DNA of 64,000 nucleotides from Paguma larvata. Its lineage: Eukaryota; Chordata; Mammalia; Carnivora; Viverridae. A program made the position numbers and the translations under genes. Positions 43,760-54,489 of the stretch are shown in pieces; position 1 is the first letter of the stretch, and each line of letters starts with the position of its first letter. Below the pieces are notes generated by a model that was given only the letters and a program-made list of their open reading frames with translations, searched no databases and had not been told where the DNA came from. Location of the stretch: positions 12,372,485-12,436,484 of the forward strand of contig CM057823.1 of assembly GCA_030068075.1 (NCBI GenBank). Direction: 5' to 3'.

Positions 43760-44442
43760 ATTTCAGTGTCCCTCATAGCCAATTTTTCCCCTATTTCAAG
43801 GGTTTGCCACTGTTTTGCTATTCCAGAAAGTCTGGGACAGCTCTGTGCAAGGGTTTTTGTGTTAATATCCTTTCTTAAGCAACTTCTATGATCAAATTAA
43901 GAGTATCTGTAACTTTTACATCCTCATATGTATTTGTTTTTTTATACATCCCAGTTGTGTTAATTTATGTTTGCTTTGGATCCATCCTAGTGTACTGACT
44001 TAAAAATTATCCTTCAACTTACTACAATTACAGTAGACACACAAATGCCACTAATCATCAATTTCCAAATGTACATGTTATCCATCTGTTACTAAATATT
44101 TCATACCACTATTGATATTCTTATGTGAATACCAGCTCTCACCATGGGAATTTGTGAGTGATAGACCATCATCATTAAATTTTCAGGATTTTTAGTTTCC
44201 AAATTATTTGTCATTTTATTTTTATATGTCAGTCTTTTATCCTTATTACATTGATACTGTGTGACTATACTGACCCTAATTGTTTCTCTATATTTTATAC
44301 TTTTACTTATTTGGGTCCTTTTTGGCAATGACACTTCATTAACGCACTTCACTGAACACTGGCAAAATAATCAGTAAAGGGTAACATGTTTTTACAGAGT
44401 TTTAAAATGTGTAGTAATGACATTTTCTTTTCAAAAGTAGAT
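43760..44442. other. No feature recognised
   Basis: AT-rich intronic sequence. The 83-codon minus frame at 44,101-44,352 has no domain. Confidence 0.45.
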
Positions 44443-44453
44443 CTACAATGTCT

Positions 44454-44622
44454 ATGTTATTTATTTGTTTACTTATGGGGGGGCAGAAAGAGAGGGAGAC
44501 AATCCCAACTAGGCCCCGTAGTAACCAGCACAGAGCCTCACACGGGACTTAAACCTACGAACCATGAAATCATGACCTGAGCTGAAGTCGGACACTTAAC
44601 TGACTGAGCCACCCAGGCACTC
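44454..44622 (-). repeat. CAN SINE, antisense, 11-bp target duplication
   Basis: Flanked by 'ctacaatgtct' at 44,443-44,453 and 44,623-44,633. The middle is shortened. Confidence 0.9.
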
Positions 44623-44820
44623 CTACAATGTCTGTTTTCAATACCTTTTTTATTTTCTTGAATGCTTAACCTGGAAAATAGAAAGGCTGGAGAATTTGGA
44701 TTTAGTCCAAAATTTTGCTCGATGTTTCACTAATAAAAACATACTTTTTCTTAAAGACTGTGTAGCATTTTAAGGTATGGAATGGCATCATATAGATGTT
44801 ATTATGTAATCAGTAGTACT

Positions 44821-44906
44821 ATCTTGAAATCAGGGCATAAGTCATATTTCAGTATTATCCTGAAATCATAGCGTAAGTCTGTTATCTTGAAATCAAGACA
44901 TAAATT
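44821..44906 (+). repeat. Three diverged tandem copies of a 23-bp unit
   Basis: 'atcttgaaatcagggcataa', 'atcctgaaatcatagcgtaa' and 'atcttgaaatcaagacataa' begin at 44,821, 44,857 and 44,884. Confidence 0.75.
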
Positions 44907-45044
44907 TGAAGCTAATTATAAACAGGTCATTAGATTCGGAAAAATTTTATAATTGTTTATTGTTTCCATGGTGCATAAAATGAGTTATGGCTTAAATGCC
45001 TCTAGAAAGAAACTTAAGAAATGGTTGGGATAGTTTAGTGGTTT

Positions 45045-45250
45045 AGAATGCAGACATCAAGACTGGACTTGAAAAGCAACTTAGCAATTGGATAACCTTA
45101 GGCAAGGTTCTTAGATTTTCTGAATCTCTGTTCTCATCTGAAAAAATGATAATACTGCTACTAATCAGTGCAGATTAAATGAGATACTGTATATAAAGTA
45201 CCTAGACGGTGCATAGCATGTACCATAACTGTTTATAGTGACTTAATTAA
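45045..45250 (+). repeat. MIR-like ancient SINE, sense
   Basis: 'ggataaccttaggcaaggtt', 'tctgttctcatctgaaaaaa', 'attaaatgagatactgtata' and 'aaagtacctagacggtgcat' follow the sense MIR order. Confidence 0.65.
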
Positions 45251-45643
45251 AATTTTGGTATAGAACTACCAGTGTTTGTGTTTAGTGTTTTTGCTGTACA
45301 TAAAAATCCAAGGACAAGCTCATCACCTGTGTCACAATGTTATTTTCTCTGCTAAATGGCTGCATAAAAGTGGTGAGCTGATTCTGAATAGCAGATGAGA
45401 ACGTACTAAAGCGAAGAGACTACTCAGGAAGGGGAATGAGAGAGGAGGAAAGAACGCAAGGGTGTAATAGAGAAGGTACTGAGACATGCAGAAAACAGAA
45501 CCTACCCTCCCCTAAAATGAAACAGGACTAAAAAGAAAGCAGAAATCAGGAGGAAAAAAATGGGGAGAACAATGAAGAGTTTATTCTGGACGGAGCATGT
45601 GACCATAATTCTCTTCTTCTCTGCCTTTTTTCTTTTTTTATAG

Positions 45644-45719
45644 ATACTCCTTTGTCATTTTTCATGTATGGACTGAGTCCTGATCATAACTGTATGATGG
45701 TAGATTCCATTGAGGAGTG
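45644..45719 (+). other. Candidate internal exon, probably 5' UTR
   Basis: Acceptor with a strong pyrimidine tract ('ttttttctttttttatag|at') and a perfect donor ('gtg|gtaagt'). The 76-nt length is not a multiple of 3. One frame is open throughout: ATG at 45,664 gives MYGLSPDHNCMMVDSIEEW up to the donor. If joined to the exon at 61,916 that frame ends after six further codons, so it would be an upstream frame. The -3 position of that ATG is T, a weak context. I do not recognise the peptide; a missing intermediate exon could instead make it coding. Confidence 0.5.
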
Positions 45720-45889
45720 GTAAGTATTTCAAATGATGATTTTGCTACTGCTGGTACTTATAATACTGTATTGATTTTTTAAACTCATTCTCAGTAATCT
45801 ACTTTATAATTGACTTACAAATAATTTGGCAATAAAAAAGATATGTGAAGAATATGTTTATTTTTCCACACATTGGAATACTTTTAAAG

Positions 45890-45992
45890 TATCCTTTGCA
45901 GGAAGTTTTTATTGGGTACTTAATGAGGATCTGTGATTGGTGCTGGAGATTGAAAAATGGGTAAATTATAGTCTAGTGGAGAACATTGGCCC
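45890..45992 (-). repeat. L2-type LINE fragment, antisense
   Basis: 'gtttttattgggtacttaat', 'gattggtgctggagattgaa' and 'tagtctagtggagaacat' match the antisense L2 3' region. Confidence 0.55.
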
Positions 45993-45999
45993 GTACAAA

Positions 46000-47235
46000 A
46001 TTGACCTTAATTTACCATAAGTATTTAATCTTTGAATAACTAAATTGGAAAGTCAGGCCGATATGCAGATATTGCTTAGAACATCTGTTATTCGAGGTTT
46101 GGAATTAACTTTGAGCTAGTACTTAAACAGAATAAGAAATTTATTATTTAGCCCGATTGTTTTTGTTTCTCCATTTTTAATCAAAAGTGGTATTGTCACA
46201 TGTGGTCACCTACATATTAACTGGATGGGTTTTAAATAATATTTGCTTGATTTTGAAAACGAAACAATTCAGAGGATGGAAATTGGACCAACAGTTGACA
46301 TTTAAAAAATAAAAGTGCCATAGTGATATACAGATGTACTCTAAGGAAATAAGTTTTCTAAGTAGTTTAAAAGTACGGATATCAAGGCCCTTTAACTTCT
46401 GAAGCTGTCAAACTTTTATGACATCAGCCCGCATACACAGTACAGTTTTTTTATGTGGAACCAGCAGAGAAAATGTAAATAAATAGAGCTTGAAAGTGGT
46501 AGAGAGAGGGGTAGGTATTGGAGGAAGCAAAACATTTTACAGTTTACACTACAGCTTTCAGCCTTACTGAAAGATGTTTAGTGAGGGGCAGAACCAGCCA
46601 TGTCTGCTGACTTCTTATATAGAGTCCTTTGGTTACTATATTATAAACACTTCAAGAACATTCTTTTTCAAGCTAATTTCATGAAGACAATTTGGAAGGA
46701 AAGTGAGGAGTCATACTATTAAGTTGCAGGAGTTTGAGCTCTGTAGCCACGTTAGCCTCAGCTACTTGTAACTGGGCCTAAGATTTTAAGATATTTTTCC
46801 GCCAATGTTTTAAAGTCACTATGATCAGTTCCAGACTTTCTTTACATTTGGGGAAAAAACTGCTTATTCAGTCTTAGCACAGTCTTCAAAACAAATCTGA
46901 GAGCTTCTCTTAATTTTTTTTGGTAAGTCTCAGATTTTTATTTGGTAACATTTCATAATCTGTTCATTACATTCACCCCCCAGGTAGTAAGATTTTATTC
47001 TTCCCTAATCATTCAAATTAGTATAGTTTTACTATAAATGGCTAGGAGTTTAGATATAGGGTGCATTCTAATGCATGACATTTTCTCTTGACACAGCACA
47101 TCTTTCTAGAGAAGCGGTCGATGTGGGCCCTGATTTTCAGAAACACACAGGTTCTGCTTGTCTGACTCTTTAAACCTAAGTGAAACAAGTATCAGTGGAG
47201 TAGAGTTGTTCTCTTGGGAATTATGTTGGCCTTTT
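46000..47235. other. No feature recognised
   Basis: Repeat-poor intronic sequence. No exon with paired splice sites noted. Confidence 0.45.
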
Positions 47236-47239
47236 TTTT

Positions 47240-47456
47240 TTTTAATTTTTTTTTAATGTTTATTAGTTTTGAGACCGAGAGAGACAGAGCATGAGTGGGA
47301 GAGGGGCAGAGAGAGAGGGAGACACAGAATCCAAAGCAGGCTCCAGGCTCTGAGCTGTCAGCACAGAGCCCGACGCAGGGCTTGAACTCACAGACTGCGA
47401 GATCATGACCTGAGCCGAAGTCGGACACTCAACCGACTGAGCCACCCAGGTGCCCC
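47240..47456 (-). repeat. Young CAN SINE, antisense
   Basis: Almost intact, with 'cccgacgcagggcttgaact' and 'gccacccaggtgcccc'. Confidence 0.92.
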
Positions 47457-47459
47457 TGG

Positions 47460-47863
47460 CTTTTTTTTTTTTTTTTTAATCTTTCTTGTTATTTTCTGTA
47501 GTGAGTCCAGATAGCTACTGAAATTAACATGTAGTTATAGGCCCTTGTCTCTGACTCACAGTAATGCCTCCGGGGAAGTAGGACTCAACAAACAGATGGC
47601 TCATCTTTTCCAAGAGGATTCGATAATCTCCACACGGTGCTCTTCCTAAAAGATTTTGAGAGTTGGCAGTGGCATAAATTATCAGAATTTATGAGATTAT
47701 CAGAAAAGAAATAAGATAGTCCTAATGTCCATCTTAAATAAAAAGTGTAAGAAAACTACATGAGCTTCCTTTGCTATTTTGTTTCCAGTTTTCTGTTAAT
47801 TTTATATGAAAAATGATCTAGAAGCATCTTTTATTTAATAACTTCTGCCTTTTGTGTATAAGA
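47460..47863. other. No feature recognised
   Basis: Intronic sequence without a named repeat. Confidence 0.5.
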
Positions 47864-47877
47864 CTAAGGAGCGGTTT

Positions 47878-48011
47878 GAGGTTTTGTTGTTGTTGTTGTT
47901 GTTGTTTTCAAGTTTATTCATTTAAGCAATCTCTGCACCCAGCGTAGGGCTTGAACTCATGACCCCGAGATCGAGAGCCACATGTTCCACTGACTGAGCC
48001 AGCCAGATGCT
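47878..48011 (-). repeat. Short SINE, antisense, with (TTG)n tail
   Basis: Short form; its tail complement is a (TTG)n microsatellite at 47,884-47,907. Flanks 'ctaaggagcggttt' and 'cttaaggggcagttt' are a mutated target duplication. Confidence 0.78.
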
Positions 48012-48029
48012 CTTAAGGGGCAGTTTAAA

Positions 48030-48046
48030 ACAACAACAACAACAAA
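48030..48046 (+). repeat. (CAA)n microsatellite
   Basis: Five to six CAA units just beyond the SINE target site, complementary to the (TTG)n at 47,884. Confidence 0.85.
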
Positions 48047-48049
48047 ATG

Positions 48050-49206
48050 ACAATTCGTGATTATCGTTGTTCTTTGTGTAGGCATTCCCAATGTCCCTCC
48101 CTCCTCCTAAGCCAAACCTCAAGTTAAAGAAGAACTTGAGAGAGAGAGTTTAGGGTAGAATTTCTGAAGCACTACAATGATGAAATTGAGGTTTCTTTAA
48201 ATGTGTGTTCATAAAGGGTTGATTTTCCCCCAAAGCGCATCTTCCAGTAGTTTTCTAAGAAAGGGTATATGTTAATACAGGCATGTATCTTAGCCCTTGC
48301 ACACCTGCCAAAGGTTTTCTCTTATCCAAGCACTGACATTATGTGAGCCAGGCAGGGTAAAAGAGCTAAGGATTCTCTAACTTGCTACCCTCGTCCTCTT
48401 TTTTCCTGGTGTTACCTGAATTGTGGAACTTCAGTCTTACCAGTACGAACAGCTGCATTCTGGTTGCACAGTCCCATCTCTAACTATACCAGTTTCATAT
48501 TCGGAGGTGGTTATAGACAGAACTATCAAAGACAACAATATTTGATCAAAGTATCCTTTGTCTGCTGATGAAGTTTATCATATAATTTGGTAGCAGCGGT
48601 CAAATTAGAGATTGGATTTCGCCTTCTCTACATTTCACCTGATCAGTGAATTTTAAAACACTGAGATGGTTCCAGTTAGAATGAACACAGTTTAATTATT
48701 ACTATTTTTAAATTTGTGGTTACTTCATTAATAAAATTAAGAATTCAGGTTGATAAAAAATGTTAAGCTCATTTAAATGAATCATTAAAAGCCAGGTTTC
48801 AGGATAGTAATATAATTCTGGTTATATGCGTTCCTCCTGAAACATTCAGGCCTCTGGTTTTTTTGTCAGTAAGGGATGGGTATTAGATCAGGACAAATGC
48901 CAGTTCGATACTTGAGGAAATTTTTTTTTTTAACTTTAGGAAATTTTCGAAGTGTAATAGTTACAGTATGGAATGCTGACCGGAGAGTTTTGGGATTATT
49001 GAAAAATAGCAAATGCTTGGTGGTCACATTTTTTTGTTGGCAGTATTCAGCTGCCTGCTGCTCAGTTATGTAACATGTCTATCATATTTTTTCTGTTGTG
49101 GATTTCCATTTATGTAAGATCTACTGTCAACTTAATAGTAATTTTTGGTGGGGGAAATAATAAATTGTACATTAAAATTAATAATTGATTTTTTAACTAA
49201 AAAATT
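48050..49206. other. No feature recognised
   Basis: Mostly single-copy intronic sequence. The 65-codon plus frame at 48,876-49,073 lacks splice or domain support. Confidence 0.45.
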
Positions 49207-49219
49207 TGTATTATTTTAA

Positions 49220-49432
49220 AATTTTTTTTAATGTTTATTTATTTTTGAGACAGAGAGACACAGAGCATGAGTGGGGGAGGGGCAGAGAGAGAGGGAGACA
49301 CAGAATCCGAAACAGGCTCCAGGCTCTGAGCTGTCAGCACAGAGCCCGACGCGGGGCTCGAACTCACAGACCGCGAGATCATGACCTGAGCCGAAGTCGG
49401 ACGCTCAACCGACTGAGCCATCCAGGTGCCCC
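49220..49432 (-). repeat. Young CAN SINE, antisense, 13-bp target duplication
   Basis: Flanked by 'tgtattattttaa' at 49,207-49,219 and 49,433-49,445. CpGs largely retained ('cccgacgcggggctcgaact'). Confidence 0.94.
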
Positions 49433-49699
49433 TGTATTATTTTAATAAATGTCCTAAAATCAGAAACACTGAAATTGGAAAAAATATGTTTCCTGGAAAT
49501 GACATAATATAATCATTTTATCAGTCATCAGTCATGCATCCATAATGAAACCCCATGAATGAGTGGTTGGAAAGAGGGAGGTTACTTCTGGGGATATGTG
49601 AAGCACAGATTTGTCTAAACCCTTCTGTATGTATTTTTTTCTACCCTCACTTAGTTGTTCACTTGGTATAGAATTCAGATTTTTCCTTTGAAACTAACT

Positions 49700-50030
49700 A
49701 AAGTTGTTACACACTGAGCTGATGACTAGCCTGCTGTCATATTTCTTCTTTTCTAAATTGTTCAGTTTTACGTTTTTTAAGCTTTATATAAATGGAATCC
49801 TACTTTAATCTTCTGCAACTTGTTTTGACATTTCGTTTCATATAGCTGTAGTTGATTCATTTCACTCATGTTGTATTCCTGGCATGTTGTGTACCACAGT
49901 TTCTACATTCTGCTGGTCAGTGATGGACATTTCAGTTGTTCAGTAACGGCGCTGCTTTGAACACTCCTCGACTTGCTTTTAGGTGTACATGTACAAGAGC
50001 TTCTCTGGGGTAATGGTTCTCAGAGATGTT
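49700..50030 (-). repeat. Old L1M-like 3' region, antisense (part 1)
   Basis: 'tttatataaatggaatccta', 'gttgattcatttcactcatg' and 'cagtgatggacatttcagtt' fit a decayed antisense L1M 3' region that seems to resume at 51.48 kb beyond the LTR and SINEs. Confidence 0.5.
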
Positions 50031-50079
50031 GGTTTTTAAATTTGCTATTTCCACCCTAACTGCAATGCAGTACAATTCA

Positions 50080-50718
50080 GTTCAAACGCTAACCACCTGT
50101 ATTTAGCATCAGAGTCCACAAGAGCTGAGTCTTCCACAAAACTGTCCTTCCTTCAGATGCCAGTCACAAGTCCTCAAGCTGTCCATACCTGTGACCAACC
50201 GCTTACAAATTCAAAGGTTCCCAGAGACCCCCTCAGTTTCAATAACTCACTAGAACAACACAAAGAGCTCAAAAAGCACTGTACTTAAAATTACAGTTTT
50301 ATTGCAAAGGGCATACATAGAATGAGGTCCTAGGAGGGTCCTGAACACTCCACGTCTTCTCTCCATGGAGCCTGGAGGCATCACCCTTACAGCACATCAT
50401 AGTGTTCACCAGTCAATAAGCTCGACTGAGCTTTAGGGTTCAGTGTTTATTGGGGTTTTATTAAGGAGACACAATTGATTAAATCATTGGACATATGTGA
50501 TTGAGCTCATTCTTCAGCCCTTTCAGTCCTAGCTGTCTAATCACGTACATGGTTTTCTGGTGACCAGTCCCAATTTTGAAGGCACATAGGGCCCCACTAT
50601 GAGTTACCTTTTAGTGTAACAAAGTCACTCTTGTCATTTAGGACATTCCAAGGGTTTTTGAAGCTCTTTCCCAAGACATAACCAAATATATTCTTTATAC
50701 AGGATCCCTTTAATCACC
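50080..50718 (-). mobile_element. MER21-like ERVL LTR, antisense
   Basis: 'ccagtcacaagtcctcaagc', 'caataactcactagaacaac', 'ttacagttttattgcaaagg', 'gattaaatcattggacatat' and 'gacattccaagggtttttga' parallel the LTR at 7.4-8.65 kb. No internal retroviral region adjoins, so it is probably a solo LTR. Confidence 0.55.
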
Positions 50719-50934
50719 CTTCAAATTTAAGACCCTAACAAACTTTTGTTAATGAGGATTATATGTCCTGTACCTAGTTAAAATCAAGAATTTTTTAAAC
50801 ATATTAATTTTTCATTTAGAAATAACACATCCATCATAGTAACATAAATAATATGTTAATGAAAAATAACTTTCCCAAAAAGGAGTGCTTTTGTTTTTTA
50901 TTACCGCTAATCAGGCTAATAGAAATCAGGTGTG

Positions 50935-51280
50935 GGGTACCCTGGGTGTCTCACTTAGTTGACTCGTGATTTCAGCTCAGGTCATGATCTCATGGTTCAT
51001 GAGTTCAATCCCAGCATCAGGTTCTGTGCTGACAACATGTTTGTTTATTTTTGAGAGAGAGACAGATTGCTACCAGGGGAGGGGCAGAGAGACGGGGAGA
51101 CACAGAATCCGAAACAATTTCCAAGGCTCTGATCTGTCAGCACAGATCCCGATGCAGGGCTCGAACTTAAGAATCATGAGATCATGACCTGAGCCAAGTA
51201 GGACATTTAACCCACTGAGCTAACCAAGGCACCCCTAAAAAAATAAACGTTTAATAAATAAACTAAAAAAAAAAAAAAAA
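50935..51280 (+). repeat. CAN SINE, sense, interrupted by an antisense SINE
   Basis: The head at 50,935-51,036 ('gtaccctgggtgtctcactt', '...caggttctgtgctgacaac') and an A-rich tail at about 51,238-51,280 flank an antisense copy. Confidence 0.78.
51037..51237 (-). repeat. CAN SINE, antisense, inside another SINE
   Basis: Complete copy from 'atgtttgtttatttttgaga' to 'accaaggcacccc', creating a nested inverted pair. Confidence 0.85.
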
Positions 51281-51479
51281 GAGGTCAAGTGAATTCTCAT
51301 ACCTGCTTCTGCATTTAGTCTTCTGCAGTTTTTGTTGTTTTGGTTGAAGAATATGAAGATGCTATGACCTCCCAGATATGTAGGTGGAAAAGAGGACATG
51401 CCGACGCCTCGAAATGCTCTTAGGGACCCCTAGAAGTTTTCGGATCACATTTTGTGAATTGCTGCTTGAGTATTTATAC

Positions 51480-51720
51480 CTGGAGAATGGAGTTACTAGG
51501 TCAGAAGATAATGCACATCTTCAGCCTTACTAGATAATGCCTGATTGTTTTCTAAAGTGACAGTACCAGTTTACACAGTCGCCAAAAGTATATGAGAGTT
51601 CTGCTTTCTCCGGCATCTTTTTAAGCATTTGATATTGTCAGAATTTAATAATTTCTGATCTGAGAGGTATGGAAAAAATATTTCATTGTAGTTTTAACTT
51701 TTGTGTTTTTGCTTTCCATA
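51480..51720 (-). repeat. Old L1M-like 3' region, antisense (part 2)
   Basis: 'ggagttactaggtcagaaga', 'tttctaaagtgacagtacca', 'acagtcgccaaaagtatatg' and 'gagaggtatgg' continue the pattern of 49.7-50.0 kb. Confidence 0.5.
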
Positions 51721-51724
51721 TGGC

Positions 51725-52435
51725 TGGGTTCTGTTTAAATACCGTAGATTCCCTCACTGATTCGAAATACTATTATTAACATCTTCAAAACCTTGGGAAC
51801 TTTTGGTCTTTTCTCTGATTATGATATTCAATTGTTTATTTTTGTGTCGGTAACTACAGTTTTAAATTCCCTATTATTTACTATCCTCTTTCTTGTTAAT
51901 AAAAACTAAACTTAATTGAGTGATATTTGCCCAGTTAATTATAATTCTGTAATTATTGAAGAAATTATAATATTTAATAGTGCCAGTTTTCTTTCTCCAG
52001 TTACTTTCTCAGAATTTCCTTGATTATGTTTCTTTCCATATAACCTTTAGTATTATTTTTGTCAATTTCAAGATTGAATCAACTTTAGAGACTTAATGTA
52101 GGACAATTTTGCATATTCACCATAATAAGTATTTGTATTCCTCAAAAATAAAGCATGCTCATTCCCTCTTTAAGCAAATCTTTTATGACCCTCAGAGTTT
52201 TTAGAAATCTTCCTATCAGCCCAGACCATTTCTTCAGTTCATTCGTATTGTATTTTATATTTTTTGTTGCAATAGTGAGCAGATATTTTCATTTTTAAGA
52301 GTTTATAAATTTATGAAGATAAAACTTAAGGTAATAAAAATATAAACTGATAAATGTCTCCTCCGCATTCCTAAACCACCTAGTATTCTTTTCTCCATAG
52401 GCAACTAATGTTATTGATTTCTTTTAAAGATAATT
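51725..52435. other. No feature recognised
   Basis: AT-rich intronic sequence. Confidence 0.5.
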
Positions 52436-52437
52436 TC

Positions 52438-52626
52438 GGGGTGCCTGGGTGGCTCAGTCTGTTAAGTGTCTGACTTTGGTTCAGGTCATGATCTCATGGT
52501 TTGTGAGTCCAAGCCCTGCATCAGGCTCTGTGCTGACAACTCAGATCCTGGAGTTTCAGGTCTCCCTCTGCCCCTCCCCTGCTAACACTCTGTCTCTCTC
52601 AAAAATAAACAAACATTAAAAAAAAT
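52438..52626 (+). repeat. CAN SINE, sense
   Basis: Head 'ggggtgcctgggtggctcag'; the body is shortened after 'gatcctggag'. Confidence 0.88.
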
Positions 52627-52779
52627 TTAAGATGATTTATGCACATTTAGCCACTCTGGAAAATTCTAAAATATATGAAAATAGAATGCTATAATGAATC
52701 CCCAAGTACCCATTTTCAAGCTTCAGCAGTTATTAACTGGATAATTTTAAAGCAAATAACTCAGATATTATATCACTCT

Positions 52780-52780
52780 T

Positions 52781-52815
<35 letters not shown>
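52780..52815 (+). repeat. (TG)n microsatellite
   Basis: About 17 uninterrupted GT units, the longest pure dinucleotide run in the window. Confidence 0.95.
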
Positions 52816-52817
<2 letters not shown>

Positions 52818-52829
52818 AATCAACTATTG

Positions 52830-53290
52830 ATTTTAAATCAACTTTATTGAGAATGCAACCTAGGAAAAAGAATCATGAAGAGTAAAGGTAGAAGTTTAAA
52901 CACAGGTAACTAAAATTTCTATTCTAAGGAAATAGAACAATGCCACAACAATATTCAGAGATAAAGTTGCAGAGAATTTGACACAAATGTCAAAGATACA
53001 AAACCTTAAATACAAGTCCATGAAATATTTACACTAGAACATTATAATGAAAATGCAGAACACCAGAGATGGAGAGATTTTAAAAGCTGTCAGAGAAAAA
53101 AGATTTGCCCTTAAATGAGTGACAGTTATATTGGAAGTGATTTCATAACAAGAGCAGTGAGTCACAGTAAGTAGGGGGATAATATCTTAAGAGTGCTAAG
53201 AGAAAATAGCAGTCAGTCTAGAATTTTATACCCAGGAAAATTTAACCTGATACAGCGAGTCTTTCAAAAAAATAGAATTTGTCATTCAAT
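52830..53290 (+). repeat. L1/HAL1 ORF1-region fossil, sense
   Basis: 'aaaagctgtcagagaaaaaa', 'taagagtgctaagagaaaat' and 'ctagaattttatacccagga' correspond to the end of L1-type ORF1, strongly decayed. The same landmark phrase in better condition is at 63.9 kb. Confidence 0.5.
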
Positions 53291-53589
53291 TGTAAAAGAT
53301 TTAAAACTTTCCCTTTAGGTTCAAGGAAAAGAACCAAGGCACCTGCCATTACCACTTATATTTGACATATGTTAGAACTTCTAGCCTGCCCAGTAAGGCA
53401 AGCACAAGATATAAATGGTATAGTAATTGGAAAAAAAGAAACAAACTGAAAATCATTATAATATGTCCTTCCTCATTCAGGGAGGTTATGATTGTTCATG
53501 AAGACAAATTGGTAGAATCAATAGGAGCTTAGCAAAGTTGCTGATAGTCAGCGTACAGAAATCAGTTTTAGCGAAAGTCATTTTGCATA

Positions 53590-53812
53590 ATGGTTGTGAA
53601 TGTATTTACACTGTTGTCAGGCTGCCCCACTTTGAATTCCAACAGATGCTTCCTAGCTTTCTGTCCTTGGGCACATTATTTAACTTACACTTTTTCCCCT
53701 AATTATAAATAAAGGAATCTCATAGGGATATGATGATTAAGTGGATCAATATATATCTAAAGCACTTAGATAAGTGTCTGGTTCCTAGTAAGTGTTACAG
53801 ATAAGTATTATA
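53590..53812 (+). repeat. MIR-like ancient SINE, sense
   Basis: 'cttgggcacattatttaact', 'aggaatctcatagggatatg' and 'aaagcacttagataagtgtc' in MIR order. Confidence 0.6.
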
Positions 53813-53920
53813 ATTGTCATGAACACCATTTTAAACACTAGCAGTGAATAAAATATAACTTTTTAAAAAGATAATGTGTAGTGATTTAAAAATTATGATG
53901 AACTTAGAATAAATCCTTTG

Positions 53921-54111
53921 TTTTTTTAATGGTTATTTTTTTTTGAGAGAAAGAGAGTGGGGGAGGAGCACAGAGAGAGGAAGACAGAGGATCCAAGCAG
54001 GCTCTGAACTATCAGCACAGAGCCTGAAACGCGACTCAAACCCTATGAACCATGAGATCATGACCTGAGCTGAAGTTGGACATTTAACAGACTCAGCCAC
54101 CCAGGCACCCC
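53921..54111 (-). repeat. CAN SINE, antisense
   Basis: Ends 'cacccaggcacccc'; the body is slightly shortened. Confidence 0.88.
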
Positions 54112-54307
54112 AGAATTTATAATAAGTTCTTTAAAACATGTTAGACCCTTGTGGAAAAAATGAATCTTTACTGAAAGATCTTAATGACCTAAGTGGGGAG
54201 ATAGCCCATGTTCAAGATAGGAAGACTCATAAAACAATGTCATTGATCACTAGTAGATCAGTGAAATTCCAATTAAAACCTAAACAAGATTTCTTTTTAG
54301 ACAAACT

Positions 54308-54378
54308 CATTTTAGTTTTTATTTTTTTAATTTTTAATTTACATTCAAGTTAGTTACCATATAGTGCAACACTATGTT
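54308..54378 (-). repeat. L1 3' end scrap, antisense
   Basis: 'tttttaatttacattcaagt' followed by 'tagttaccatatagtgcaac' is the complement of a carnivore L1 terminus. Confidence 0.6.
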
Positions 54379-54489
54379 TTAGACAAATATATTTTAAAAT
54401 ATGTATGTAAGAGCAAAGATGTTTGAAAGAACAAGACTTGTTTCTTTATTTTCTTTTGGTTATACCCTAACATATATCAAGATTTATTA

